Source: Schoenoplectus triqueter
Taxonomy: Eukaryota; Streptophyta; Magnoliopsida; Poales; Cyperaceae
DNA: 64,000 nucleotides
NCBI GenBank assembly: GCA_964058805.1
Contig: CAXKVV010002167.1
Coordinates: 1 to 64,000 of the forward strand
Reading direction: 5' to 3'
Shown here: positions 1 through 13,379 of the stretch, piece by piece
Layout of the letters: every line of letters starts with the position of its first letter
Numbering within the stretch: the first letter of the stretch is position 1
Program-made: the position numbers and the translations under genes
The notes under the pieces: model-generated
Database searches by the model: none
Told to the model about the DNA's origin: nothing
What the model saw: the letters and a program-made list of their open reading frames with translations, nothing else

Positions 1-3000
1 AACGGGAAAGGACGCCCTCGGTAACGCCGAAAACGAGTCCGGGCGCGCAAAACATGAAAACGGGACGCGACGACCTTAGCACCGCCGAAAACGAGTCCGG
101 GCGCGCAAATCATGAAAACGGCACCCGATGACCTCTGCAACGCCCAAAACGTGTCCGAGCGCGCAAAACTTGAAAACGGGATATGAAGCCCTCGGTACCG
201 CCGAAAACGAGTCCGGGCGCGCAAAACATGAAAACGGGACTCGACGCCCTCGGCAACGCCCAAAACGTGTCCGGGCGCGCAAAACTCAAAAACGGGATAG
301 GATGCCCTCGGCACCGCCGAAAACGAGTCCGGGCGCGCAAAACATGAAAACGGGACTCGACGCCCTCGGCAACGCCCAAAACGTGTCCGGGCGCGCAAAA
401 CTCGAAAACGGGACAGGACGCCCTCGGTTCCGTCGAAAACGAGTCCGGGCGCGCAAAACATGAAAATGGCACCCGACGACCTCGGCAACGCCCAAAACGT
501 GTCCGAGCGCGCAAAACTCGAAAACGGGACAGGACGCCCTCGGTACCGCCGAAGACGAGTCCGGGCGCGCAAAACATGAAAACGGGACTCGACGCCCTCG
601 GCAACGCCCAAAACGTGTCCGGGCGCGCAAAACTCGAAAACGGGACAGGACGCCCTCGGTACCGCCGAAAACGTGTCCGGGCGCGCAAAACATGAAAACG
701 GGACCCGACGCCCTCGGCATCGCCGTAAACGAGTCCAGGCGAGCAAGTCTTGAAAACGGGAAAGGACGCCCTCGGTAACGCCGAAAATGAGTCCGGGCGC
801 GCAAAACATGAAAACGGGACCCGACGACCTTGGCACCGGCGAAAACGAGTCCGGGCGCGCAAATCATGAAAACGGCACCCGATGACCTCGGCAACGCCCA
901 AAACGTGTCCGAGCGCGCAAAACTCGAAAACGGGATAGGACGCCCTCGGTACCGCCGAAAACGAGTCCGGGCGCGCAAAACATGAAAACGGGACTCGACG
1001 CCCTCGGCAACGCCCAAAACGTGTCCGGGCGCGCAAAACTCAAAAACGGGATAGGACGCCCTCGGTACCGCCGAAAACGTGTCCGGGCGCGCAAAACATG
1101 AAAACGGGACCCGACGCCCTCGGCACCGCCGTAAACGGGTCCGGGCGCGCAAAACTTGAAAACGGGATAGGACGCCCTCGGTAACGCCGAAAACGAGTCC
1201 GGGCGCGCAAAACATGAAAACGGGACCCGACGACCTCGGCACCGTTGAATACGAGTCCGGGCGCGCAAAACATGAAAACGGGACCCGACGCCCTCGGCAA
1301 CGCCGAAAACGTGTCCGGGCGCGCAAAACAAGAAAACGGGACCCGACAACGTCGGCACCGCCGAAAACGAGTCCGGGCGCGCAAAACATGAAAACGGCAC
1401 CCGACGACCTCGGCAACGCCCAAAACGTGTCCGGGCGCGAAAATTTGAAAACGGGAAAGGACGCCCTCGGTACCGCCGAAAACTAGTCAGGGCGCACAAA
1501 ACAAGAAAACGGGACCTGACGACGTCGGCACCGCCGAAAACGAGTCCGGGCGCGCAAAACATAAAAACGGCACCCGACGACCTCGGCAACGCCCAAAACG
1601 TGTCCGAGCGCGCAAAACTCGAAAACGGGACAGGACGCCCTCGGTACCGCCGAAAACGAGTCCGGGCGCGCAAAACATGAAATTGGCACCCGACGACCTC
1701 GGCAACGCCTTAAACGTGTCCGAGCGCGCAAAACTCGAAAACGGGACAGGACGCCCTCGGTACCGCCGAAAACGAGTCCGGGCGCGCAAAACATGAAATT
1801 GGCACCCGACGACCTCGGCAACGCCTTAAACGTGTCCGAGCGCGCAAAACTCGAAAACGGGACAGGACGGCCTCGGAACCGCCGAAAACGAGTCCGGGCG
1901 CGCAAAACAATCAAACGGGACCCGACGACCTCGGCACCGCCGAAAACGAGTCTGGCCGCGCAAAACATGAAAACGGGACCCGACGACCTCGGCAACGCCC
2001 AAAACATGTCCGGGCGCGCAAAACTCGAAAACGGGATAAGACGCCCTCGGTACCGCCGAAAACGAGTCCGGGTGAGCAAAACATGAAAACGGGACCCGAC
2101 GCCCTCGGCACCGCCGTAAACGAGTCCGGGAGCGCAAAACTTGAAAACGAGACCCGACGCCCTCGACACCGCCGAAAGCGAGTCCGGGCGCGCAAAACAT
2201 GAAAACGGGACCCGACCACCTCGGCAACGCTGAAAAAGTGTTCGGGCGAGCAAACCTTGAAAACGGGACAGGACGCCCTCGGCACCGCCGAAAACGTGTC
2301 CGGGCGCGCAAAACAAGTAAAAGGGACCCGACGTCCTCGGTACCGCCGAAAATGAGTCCTGGAGCGCAAAACAAGTAAAAGGGACCCGACGCCCTCGGTA
2401 CCGCCGAAAACTAGTCCTGGCGCGCAAAACTTGAAAACGCGACCCGACGGCCTCGGTACCGCCGAAAATGTGTCCGGGCGCGCAAAACAAGAAAACGGTA
2501 CCCGACGGCATCGGCACCGCCGAAAACGTGTCTGGGCGCGCAAAACTTGAAAACGGCAAAGGACGCCCTCGGTAACGCCGAAAACGAGCCCGGGCGCGCA
2601 AAACAAGAAAACGGGACCCGACGACTTCGGCACCGCCGAAAACGAGTCCGGGCGCGTAAAACATGAAAACGGGACGCGACGACCTCAGCAACGCCCAAAA
2701 CGTGTCCGGGCGCGCAAAATTCGAAAACGGGACAGGACGCCCTCGGTACCGCCGAAAACGTGTCCGGGAGCGCAAAAATGAAAACGGCACCCGACGCCCT
2801 CGGCACCGCCGTAAACGAGTCCAGGCGCGCAAAACTTGAAAACGGGAAAGGACGCCCTCGGTAACGCCGAAAACGAGTCCGGGCGCGCAAAACATGAAAA
2901 CGGGACCCGACGACATCGGCACCGCCGAATACGAGTCCGGGCGTGCAAAACATGAAAACGGGACCAGACGACCTCGGCAACGCCGAAAACGTGTCCGGGC

Positions 3001-4149
3001 GCGCAAAACAAGAAAACGGGACCCGACGACATCGGCACAGCCGAATACGAGTCCGGGCGTGCAAAACATGAAAACGGGACCCGACGACCTCGGCAACGCC
3101 GAAAACGTGTCCGGGCGCGCAAAACAAGAAAACGGGACCCGACGACGTCGGCACCGCCGAAAATGAGTCCGGGCGCGCAAAACATGAAAACGGCACCCGA
3201 CGACCTCGGCAACGCCCAAAACGTGTCCGGGCGTGAAAATTTGAAAACGAGAAAGGACGCCCTCGGTACCGTCGAAAACAAGTCAGGTCGCACAAAACAA
3301 GAAAACGGGACCCGACGACGTAGGCACCGCCGAAAACGAGTCCGGGCGCGCAAAACATGAAAACGGCACCCGACGACCTCGGCAACGCCCAAAACGTGTC
3401 CGAGCGCGCAAAACTCGAAAACGGGACAGGACGCCCTCGGTACCGCCGAAAACGAGTCCGGGCGCGCAAAACATGAAAATGGCACCCGACGACCTCGGCA
3501 ACGCCCAAAACGTGTCCGAGCGTGCAAAACTCGAAAACGGGACTCGACGCCCTCGGCAACGCCCAAAACGTGTCCGGGCGCGCAAAACTCGAAAACGGGA
3601 CAGGACGCCCTCGGTACCGCCGAAAACGTGTCCGGGCGCGCAAAACATGAAAACGGGACCCGACGCCCTCGGCACCGCCGTAAACGAGTCCGAGTGCGCA
3701 AAACTTGAAAACGGGAAAGGACGCCCTCGGTAACGCCGAAAACGAGTCCGGGCGCGCAAAACATGAAAACGGGACGCGACGACCTTAGCACCGCCGAAAA
3801 CGAGTTCGGGCGCGCAAATCATGAAAACGGCACCCGATGACCTCTGCAACGCCCAAAACGTGTCCGAGCGCGCAAAACTCGAAAACGGGATATGAAGCCC
3901 TCGGTACCGCCGAAAACGAGTCCGGGCGCGCAAAACATGAAAACGGGACTCGACGCCCTCGGCAACGCCCAAAACGTGTCCGGGCGCGCAAAACTCAAAA
4001 ACGGGATAGGACGCCCTCGGTACCGCCGAAAACGTGTCCGGGCGCGCAAAACATGAAAACGGGACCTGACGCCCTCGGCACCGCCGTAAACGGGTCCGGG
4101 CGCGCAAAACTTGAAAACGGGAAAGGACGCCCTCGGTAACGCCGTAAAC

Positions 4150-7100
4150 GGGTCCGGGCGCGCAAAACATGAAAACGGGACTCGACGACCTCGGCACCGC
4201 CGAATACGAGTCCTGGCGCGCAAAACATGAAAACGAGACCCGACGACCTCGGCAACGCCGAAAACGTGTCCGGGCGCGCAAAACAAGAAAACGGGACCCA
4301 ACGACGTCGGCACCGCTGAAAACGAGTCCGGGCGCGCAAAACATGAAAACGGCACCCGACGACCTCGGCAACGCCGAAAACGTGTCCGGGCGCGAAAATT
4401 TGAAAACGGGAAAGGACGCCCTCGGTACCGCCGAAAACGAGTCAGGGCGCACAAAACAAGAAAACGGGACCCGACGACGTCGGCACCGCCGAAAACGAGT
4501 CCGGGCGCGCAAAACATGAAAACGGCACCCGACGACCTCGGCAACGCCCAAAACGTGTCCGAGCACGCAAAACTCGAAAACGGGACAGGACGCCCTCGGT
4601 ACCGTCGAAAAAGAGTCTGAGCGCGCAAAACATGAAAATGGCACCCGACGACCTCGGCAACGCCCAAAACGTGTCCGAGCGCGCAAAACTCGAAAACGGG
4701 ACAGGACGCCCTCGGTACCGTCGAAGACGAGTCCGGGTGCGCAAAACATGAAAACGGGACTCGACGCCCTCGGCAACGCCCAAAACGTGTCCGGGCGCGC
4801 AAAACTCGAAAACGGGACAGGACGCCCTCGGTACCGCCGAAAACGTGTCCGGGCGCGCAAAACATGAAAACGGGACCCGACGCCCTCTGCACCGCCGTAA
4901 ACGAGTCCAGGCGAGCAAATCTTGAAAACAGGAAAGGACGCCCTCGGTAACGCCGAAAATGAGTCCGGGCGCGCAAAACATGAAAACGGGACCCGACGAC
5001 CTTGGCACCGGCGAAAACGAGTCCGGGCGCGCAAATCATGAAAACGGCACCCGATGACCTCGGCAACGCCCAAAACGTGTCCGAGCGCGCAAAACTCGAA
5101 AACGGGATAGGACGCCCTCGGTACCGCCGAAAACGAGTCCGGGCGCGCAAAACATGAAAACGGGACTCGACGCCCTCGGCAACGCCCAAAACGTGTCCGG
5201 GCGCGCAAAACTCAAAAACGGGATAGGACGCCCTCGGTACCGCCGAAAACGTGTCCGGGCGCGCAAAACATGAAAACGGGACCCGACGCCCTCGGCACCG
5301 CCGTAAACGGGTCCGGGCGCGCAAAACTTGAAAACGGGATAGGACGCCCTCGGTAACGCCGAAAACTAGTCCGGGCGCGCAAAACATGAAAACGGGACCC
5401 GACGACCTCGGCACCGTTGAATACGAGTCCGGGCGCGCAAAACATGAAAACGGGACCCGACGCCCTCGGCAACGCCGAAAACGTGTCCGGGCGCGCAAAA
5501 CAAGAAAACGGGACCCGACAACGTCGGCACCGCCGAAAACGAGTCCGGGCGCGCAAAACATGAAAACAGCACCCGACGACCTCGGCAACGCCCAAAACGT
5601 GTCCGGGCGCGAAAATTTGAAAACGGGAAAGGACGCCCTCGGTACCGCCGAAAACTAGTCAGGGCGCACAAAACAAGAAAACGGAACCTGACGACGTCGG
5701 CACCGCCGAAAACGAGTCCGGGCGCGCAAAACATAAAAACGGCACCCGACGACCTCGGCAACGCCCAAAACGTGTCCTTGCGCGCAAAACTCGAAAACGG
5801 GACAGGACGCCCTCGGTACCGCCGAAAACGAGTCCGGGCGCGCAAAACATGAAATTGGCACCCGACGACCTCGGCAACGCCTTAAACGTGTCCGAGCGCG
5901 CAAAACTCGAAAACGGGACAGGACGCCCTCGGTACCGCCGAAAACGAGTCCGGGCGCGCAAAACATGAAAACGGGACTCGACGCCCTCGGCAACGCCCAA
6001 AACGTGTCCGGGCGCGCAAAACTCGAAAACGGGACAGGACGCCCTCGGTACCGCCGAAAACGTGTCCGGGCGCGCAAAACATGAAAACGGGACCCGACGC
6101 CCTCGGCACCGCTGTAAACGAGTCCAGGCGAGCAAATCTTAAAAACGGGAAAGGACGCCGTCGGTAACGCCGAAAATGAGTCCGGACGCGCAAAACATGA
6201 AAACGGGACCCGACGACCTCGGCACCGGCGAAAACGAGTCCGGGCGCGCAAATCATGAAAACGGCACCCGATAAGCTCGGCAACGCCCAAAACGTGTCCG
6301 AGCGCGCAAAACTCGAAAACGGGATAGGACGCCCTCGGTACCGCCGAAAACGAGTCCGGGCGCGCAAAACATGAAAACGGGACTCGACGCCCTCGGCAAC
6401 GCCCAAAACGTGTCCGGGCTCGCAAAACTCAAAAATGGGATAGGACGCCCTCGGTACCGCCGAAAACGTGTCCGGGCGCGCAAAACATGAAAACGGGACC
6501 CGACGCCCTCGGCACCGCCGTAAACGGGTCCGGGCGCGCAAAACTTGAAAACGGGAGAGGACGCCCTCGGTAACGCCGAAAATGAGTCCGGGCGCGCAAA
6601 ACATGAAAACGGGACCCGACGACCTCGGCACCGCCGAATACGAGTCTGGGCGCGCAAAACATGAAAACGGGACCCGACGCCCTCGGCAACGCCGAAAACG
6701 TGTCCGGGCGCGCAAAACAAGAAAACGGGACCCGACGACGTCGGCACCGCCGAAAACGAGTCCGGGCGCGCAAAACATGAAAATGGCTCCCGACGACCTC
6801 GGCAACGCCCAAAACATGTCCGGGCGCGAAAATTTGAAAACGGGAAAGGACGCCCTCGGTACCGCCGAAAACGAGTCAGGGCGCACAAAACAAGAAAACG
6901 GGACCCGACGACGTCGGCACCGCCGAAAACGAGTCCGGGCGCGCAAAACATGAAAACGGCACCCGACGACCTCGGCAACGCCCAAAACGTGTCCGAGCGC
7001 GCAAAACTCGAAAACGGGACAGGACGCCCTCAGTACCGCCGAAAACGAGTCCGGGCGCGCAAAACATGAAAATGGCACCCGACGACCTCGGCAACGCCCA

Positions 7101-10100
7101 AAACGTGTCCGAGCGCGCAAAGCTCGAAAACGGGACAGGACGCCCTCGGTACTGCCGAAAACGAGTCTGGGCGCGCAAAACATGAAAACGGGACTCGACG
7201 CCCTCGGCAACGCCCAAAACGTGTCCGGGCACGCAAAACTCGAAAGCGGGACAGGACGCCCTCGGTACCGCCGAAAACGTGTCCGGGCGCGCAAAACATG
7301 AAAACGGGACCCGACGCCCTCGGCACCGCCGTAAACGAGTCCAGGCGAGCAAATCTTGAAAACGGGAAAGGATGCCCTCGGTAACGCCGAAAATGAGTCC
7401 GGGCGCGCAAAACATGAAAACGGGACCCGACGACCTCGGCACCGGCGAAAAATAGTCCGGGCGCGCAAATCATGAAAACGGCACCCGATGACCTCGGCAA
7501 CGCCCGAAACGTGTTCGATCGCGCAAAACTCGAAAACGGGATAGGACGCCCTCGGTACCGCCGAAAACGAGTCCGGGCGCGCAAAACATGAAAATGGGAC
7601 TCGACGCCCTCGGCAACGCCCAAAACGTGTCCGGGCGCGCAAAACTCAAAAACGGGATAGGACGCCCTCGGTACCGCCGAAAACGTGTCCGGGCGCGCAA
7701 AACATGAAAACGGGACCCGACGCCCTCGGCACCGCCGTAAACTGGTCCGGGCGCGCAAAACTTGAAAACGGGATAGGACGCCCTCGGTAACGCCGAAAAC
7801 GAGTCCGGGAGCGCAAAACATGAAAACGGGACCCGACGACCTCGGCACCGCCGAATACGAGTTCGGGCGCGCAAAACATGAAAACGGGACCCGACGCCCT
7901 CGGCAACGCCGAAAACGTGTCCGGGCGCGCAAAACAAGAAAACGGGACCCGACGACATCGGCACCGCCGAAAACGAGTCCGGGCGCGCAAAACATGAAAA
8001 CGGCACCCGACGACCTCGGCAACGCCCAAAACGTGTCCGGGCGCGAAAATTTGAAAACGGGAAAGGACGCCCTCGGTACCGCCGAAAACGAGTCAGGGCG
8101 CACAAAACAACAAAACGAGACCCGACGACGTCGGCACCGCCGAAAACGAGTCTGGGCGCGCAAAACATGAAAACGGCACCCGACGACCTCGGCAACGCCC
8201 AAAACGTGTCCGAGCGCGCAAAACTCGAAAACGGGACAGGACGCCCTCGGTACCGCCGAAAACGAGTCCGGGCGCGCAAAACATGAAAATGGCACCCGAC
8301 GACCTCGGCAACGCCCAAAACGTGTCCGAGCGCGCAAAACTCGAAAACGGGACAGGACGCCCTCGGTACCGCCGAAAATGAGTCCGGGCGCGCTAAACAT
8401 GAAAACGGGACTCGACGCCCTCGGCGACGCCCAAAACGTGTCCGGGCGCGAAAATTTGAAAACGGGAAAGGACGCCCTCGGTACCGCCGAAAACGGGTCA
8501 GGGCGCACAAAACATGAAAACGGGACCCGACGCCCTCGGCACCGCCGTAAACGAGTCCAGGCGAGCAAATCTTGAAAACGGGAAAGGACGCCCTCGGTAA
8601 CGCCGAAAATGAGTCCGGACGCGCAAAACATGAAAACGGGACCCGACGACCTCGGCACCGGCGAAAACGAGTCCGGGCGCGCAAATCATGAAAACGGCAC
8701 CCGATGACCTCGGCAACGCCCAAAACGTGTCCGAGCGCGCAAAACTCGAAAACGGGATATGACGCCCTCGGTACCCACGAAAACGAGTCCGGGCGCGCAA
8801 AACATGAAAACGGGACTCGACGCCCTCGGCAACGCCCAAAACGTGTCCGGGCGCGCAAAACTCAAAAATGGGATAGGACGCCCTCGGTACCGCCAAAAAC
8901 GTGTCCGGGCGCGCAAAACATGAAAACGGGACCCGACGCCCTCGGCACCGCCGTAAACGGGTCCGGGCGCGCAAAACTTGAAAACGGGAGAGGACGCCCT
9001 CGGTAACGCCGAAAATGAGTCCGGGCGCGCAAAACATGAAAACGGGACCCGACGACCTCGGCACCGCCGAATACGAGCCCGGGCGCGCAAAACATGAAAA
9101 CGAGACCCGACGCCCTCGGCAACGCCGAAAACGTGTCCGGGCGCGCAAAACAAGAAAACGGGACCCGACAACGTCGGCACCGTCGAAAACGAGTCCGGGC
9201 GCGCAAAACATGAAAACGGCACCCGACGACCTCGGCAACGCCCAAAACGTGTCCGGGCGCGAAAATTTGAAAACGGGAAAGGACGCCCTCGGTACCGCCG
9301 AAAACGAGTCAGGGCGCACAAAACAAGAAAACGGGACCCGACGACGTCGGCACCGCCGAAAACGAGTCCGGGCGCGCAAAACATGAAAACGGCACCCGAC
9401 GACCTCGGCAACGCCCAAAACGTGTCCGAGCGCGCAAAACTCGAAAACGGGACAGGACGCCCTCTGTACCGCCGAAAACGAGTCCGGGCGCGCAAAACAT
9501 GAAAATGGCACCCGACGACCTCGGCAACGCCCAAAACGTGTCCGAGCGCGCAAAACTCGAAAACGGGACAGGACGCCCTCGGTACCGCCGAAAACGAGTC
9601 CGGGCGCACAAAACATGAAAACGGGACTCGACGCCCTCGGCCACGCCCAAAACTTGTCCGGGCGCGCAAAACTCGAAAACGGGACAGGACGCCCTCGGTA
9701 CCGCCGAAAACGTGTCCGGGCGCGCAAAACATGAAAACGGGACCCGACGCCCTCGGCACCGCCGTAAACGAGTCAAGGCGAGCAAATCTTGAAAACGGGA
9801 AAGGACGCCCTCGGTAACGCCGAAAATGAGTCCGGACGCGCAAAACATGAAAACGGGACCCGACGACCTCGGTACCGCCGAAAACGAGTCTGGGCGCGCA
9901 AAACATGAAAATGGCACCCGACGACCTCGGCAACGCCCAAAACATGTCCGAGCGCGCAAGACTCGAAAACGGGACAGGACGCCCTCGGTACCGCCGAAAA
10001 TGAGTCCGGGCGCGCTAAACATGAAAACGGGACTCGACGCCCTCGGCGACGCCCGAAACGTGTCCGGGCGCGCAAAACTCAAAAGCGGGACAGGACGCCC
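4150..10100. repeat. 21-monomer higher-order repeat (about 1217 bp)
   Basis: A diagnostic monomer with GAATACGAG instead of GAAAACGAG starts near 4200, 5417, 6634, 7851 and 9067, that is at steps of 1217, 1217, 1217 and 1216 bp (21 x 58 = 1218). Neighbouring variants such as the GAAAATTTGAAAACGGG monomer move with it, so this is a true higher-order repeat. Beyond 10.1 kb the step becomes irregular: 10689, 11558, 12777, 13355 and 15068. Earlier, less regular copies occur near 1246 and 2927. Unit edges are arbitrary. Confidence 0.85.
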
Positions 10101-13100
10101 TCGGTACCGCCGAAAACGTGTCCGGGCGCGCAAAACATGAAAACGGGACCCGACGCCCTCGGCACCGCCGTAAACGAGTCCAGGCGAGCAAATCTTGAAA
10201 ACGGGAAAGGACGCCCTCGGTAACGCCGAACATGAGTCCGGGCGCGCAAAACATGAAAACGGGACCCGACGACCTCGGCACCGGCGAAAACGAGTCCGGG
10301 CGCACAAATCATGAAAACGGCACCTAATGACCTCGGCAACGCCCAAAACGTGTCCGAGCGCGCAAAACTCGAAAACGGGATAGGACGCCCTCTGTACCGC
10401 CGAAAACGAGTCCGGGCGCGCAAAACATGAAAACGGGACTCGACGCCCTCGGCAACGCCCAAAATGTGTCCGGGCGCGCAAAACTCAAAAACGGGATAGG
10501 ACGCCCTCGGTACCGCCGAAAACGTGTCCGGGCGCGCAAAACATAAAAACGGGACCCGACGCCCTCGGCACCGCCGTCAACGGGTCCGGGCGCGCAAAAC
10601 TTGAAACGGGAGAGGACGCCCTCGGTAACGCCGAAAACGAGTCCGGGCGCGCAAAACATGAAAACGGGACCCGACGACCTCGGCACCGCCGAATACGAGT
10701 CCGGGCGCGCAAAACATGAAAACGGGACCCGACCCCCTCGGCAACGCCGAAAACTTGTCCGGGCGCGCAAAACAAGAAAACGGGACCCGACGACGTCGGC
10801 AACGCCCAAAACGTGTCCGAGCGCGCAAAACTCGAAAACGGGACAGGACGCCCTCGGTACCGCCGAAAATGAGTCCGGGCGCGCTAAACATGAAAACGGG
10901 ACTCGACGCCCTCGGCGACGCCCAAAACGTGTCCGGGCGCGAAAATTTGAAAACGGGAAAGGACGCCCTCGGTACCGCCGAAAACGGGTCAGGGCGCACA
11001 AAACATGAAAACGGGACCCGACGCCCTCGGCACCGCCGTAAACGAGTCCAGGCGAGCAAATCTTGAAAACGGGAAAGGACGCCCTCGGTAACGCCGAAAA
11101 TGAGTCCGGACGCGCAAAACATGAAAACGGGACCCGACGACCTCGGCACCGGCGAAAACGAGTCCGGGCGCGCAAATCATGAAAACGGCACCCGATGACC
11201 TCGGCAACGCCCAAAACGTGTCCGAGCGCGCAAAACTCGAAAACGGGATATGACGCCCTCGGTACCCACGAAAACGAGTCCGGGCGCGCAAAACATGAAA
11301 ACGGGACTCGACGCCCTCGGCAACGCCCAAAACGTGTCCGGGCGCGCAAAACTCAAAAATGGGATAGGACGCCCTCGGTACCGCCGAAAACGTGTCCGGG
11401 CGCGCAAAACATGAAAACGGGACCCGACGCCCTCGGCACCGCCGTAAACGGGTCCGGGCGCGCAAAACTTGAAAACGGGAGAGGACGCCCTCGGTAACGC
11501 CGAAAATGAGTCCGGGCGCGCAAAACATGAAAACGGGACCCGACGACCTCGGCACCGCCGAATACGAGTCCGGGCGCGCAAAACATGAAAACGGGACCCG
11601 ACGCCCTCGGCAACGCCGAAAACGTGTCCGGGCGCGCAAAACAAGAAAACGGGACCCGACGACATCGGCACCGCCGAAAATGAGTCCGGGCGCGCAAAAC
11701 ATGAAAACGGCACCCGACGACCTCGGCAACGCCCAAAACGTGTCCGGGCGCGAAAATTTGAAAACGGGAAAGGACGCCCTCGGTACCGCCGAAAACGAGT
11801 CAGGGCGCACAAAACAAGAAAACGGGACCCGACGACGTCGGCACCGCCGAAAACGAGTCCGGGCGCGCAAAACATGAAAACGGCACCCGACGACCTCGGC
11901 AACGCCCAAAACGTGTCCAAGCGCGCAAAACTCGAAAACGGGACAGGACGCCCTCGGTACCGCCGAAAACGAGTCCGGGCGCGCAAAACAAGAAAATGGC
12001 ACCCGACGACCTCGGCAACGCCCAAAACGTGTCCGAGCGCGCAAAGCTCGAAAACGGGACAGGACGCCCTCGGTACCGCCGAAAACGAGTCCGGGCGCGC
12101 AAAACATGAAAACGGGACTCGACGCCCTCGGCAACGCCCAAAACGTGTCCGGGCACGCAAAACTCGAAAGCGGGACAGGACGCCCTCGGTACCGCCGAAA
12201 ACGTGTCCGGGCGCGCAAAACATGAAAACGGGACCCGACGCCCAACGGCACCGCCGTAAACGAGTCCAGGCGAGCAAATCTTGAAAACGGGAAAGAACGC
12301 CCCTGGGTAACGCCGAAAATGAGTCCGGGCGCGCAAAACATGAAAACGGGACCCGACGACCTCGGCACCGGCGAAAACGAGTCCGGGCGCGCAAATCATG
12401 AAAACGGCACCCGATGACCTCGGCAACGCCCAAAACGTGTCCGAGCGCGCAAAACTCGAAAACGGGATAGGACGCCCTCGGTACCGCCGAAAACGAGTCC
12501 GGGCGCGCAAAACATGAAAATGGGACTCGACGCCCTCGACAACGCCCGAAACGTGTCCGGGCGCGCAAAACTCAAAAACGGGATAGGACGCCCTCGGTAC
12601 CGCTGAAAACGTGTCCGGGCGTGCAAAACATGAAAACGGGACCCGACGCCCTCGGCACCGCCGTAAACTGGTCCGGGCGCGCAAAACTTGAAAACGGGAT
12701 AGGACGCCCTCGGTAACGCCGAAAATGAGTCCGGGCGCGCAAAACATGAAAACGGGACCCGACGACCTCGGCACCGCCGAATACGAGTCCGGGCGCGCAA
12801 AACATGAAAACGGGACCCGACGCCCTCGGCAACGCCGAAAACGTGTCCGGGCGCGCAAAACAAGAAAACGGGACCCGACGACATCGGCACCGCCGAAAAT
12901 GAGTCCGGGCGCGCAAAACATGAAAACGGCACCCGACGACCTCGGCAACGCCCAAAACGTGTCCGGGCGCGAAAATTTGAAAACGGGAAAGGACGCCCTC
13001 GGTAGCGCCGAAAACGAGTCAGGGCGCACAAAACAAGAAAACGAGACCCGACGACGTCGGCACCGCCGAAAACGAGTCTGGGCGCGCAAAACATGAAAAC

Positions 13101-13379
13101 GGCACCGACGACCTCGGCAACGCCCAAAACGTGTCCGAGCGCGCAAAACTCGAAAACGGGACAGGACGCCCTCGGTACCGCCGAAAACGAGTCCGGGCGC
13201 GCAAAACATGAAAACGGGACCCGATGCCCTCGGCACCGCCGTAAACGAGTCCGGGCGCGCAAAACTGGAAAACGGGAAAGGACGCCCTCGGTAACGCCGA
13301 AAACGACTCCGGGCGCGCAAAACATGAAAACGGGACCCGACGACCTCGGCACCGCCGAATACGAGTCCGGGCGCGCAAA

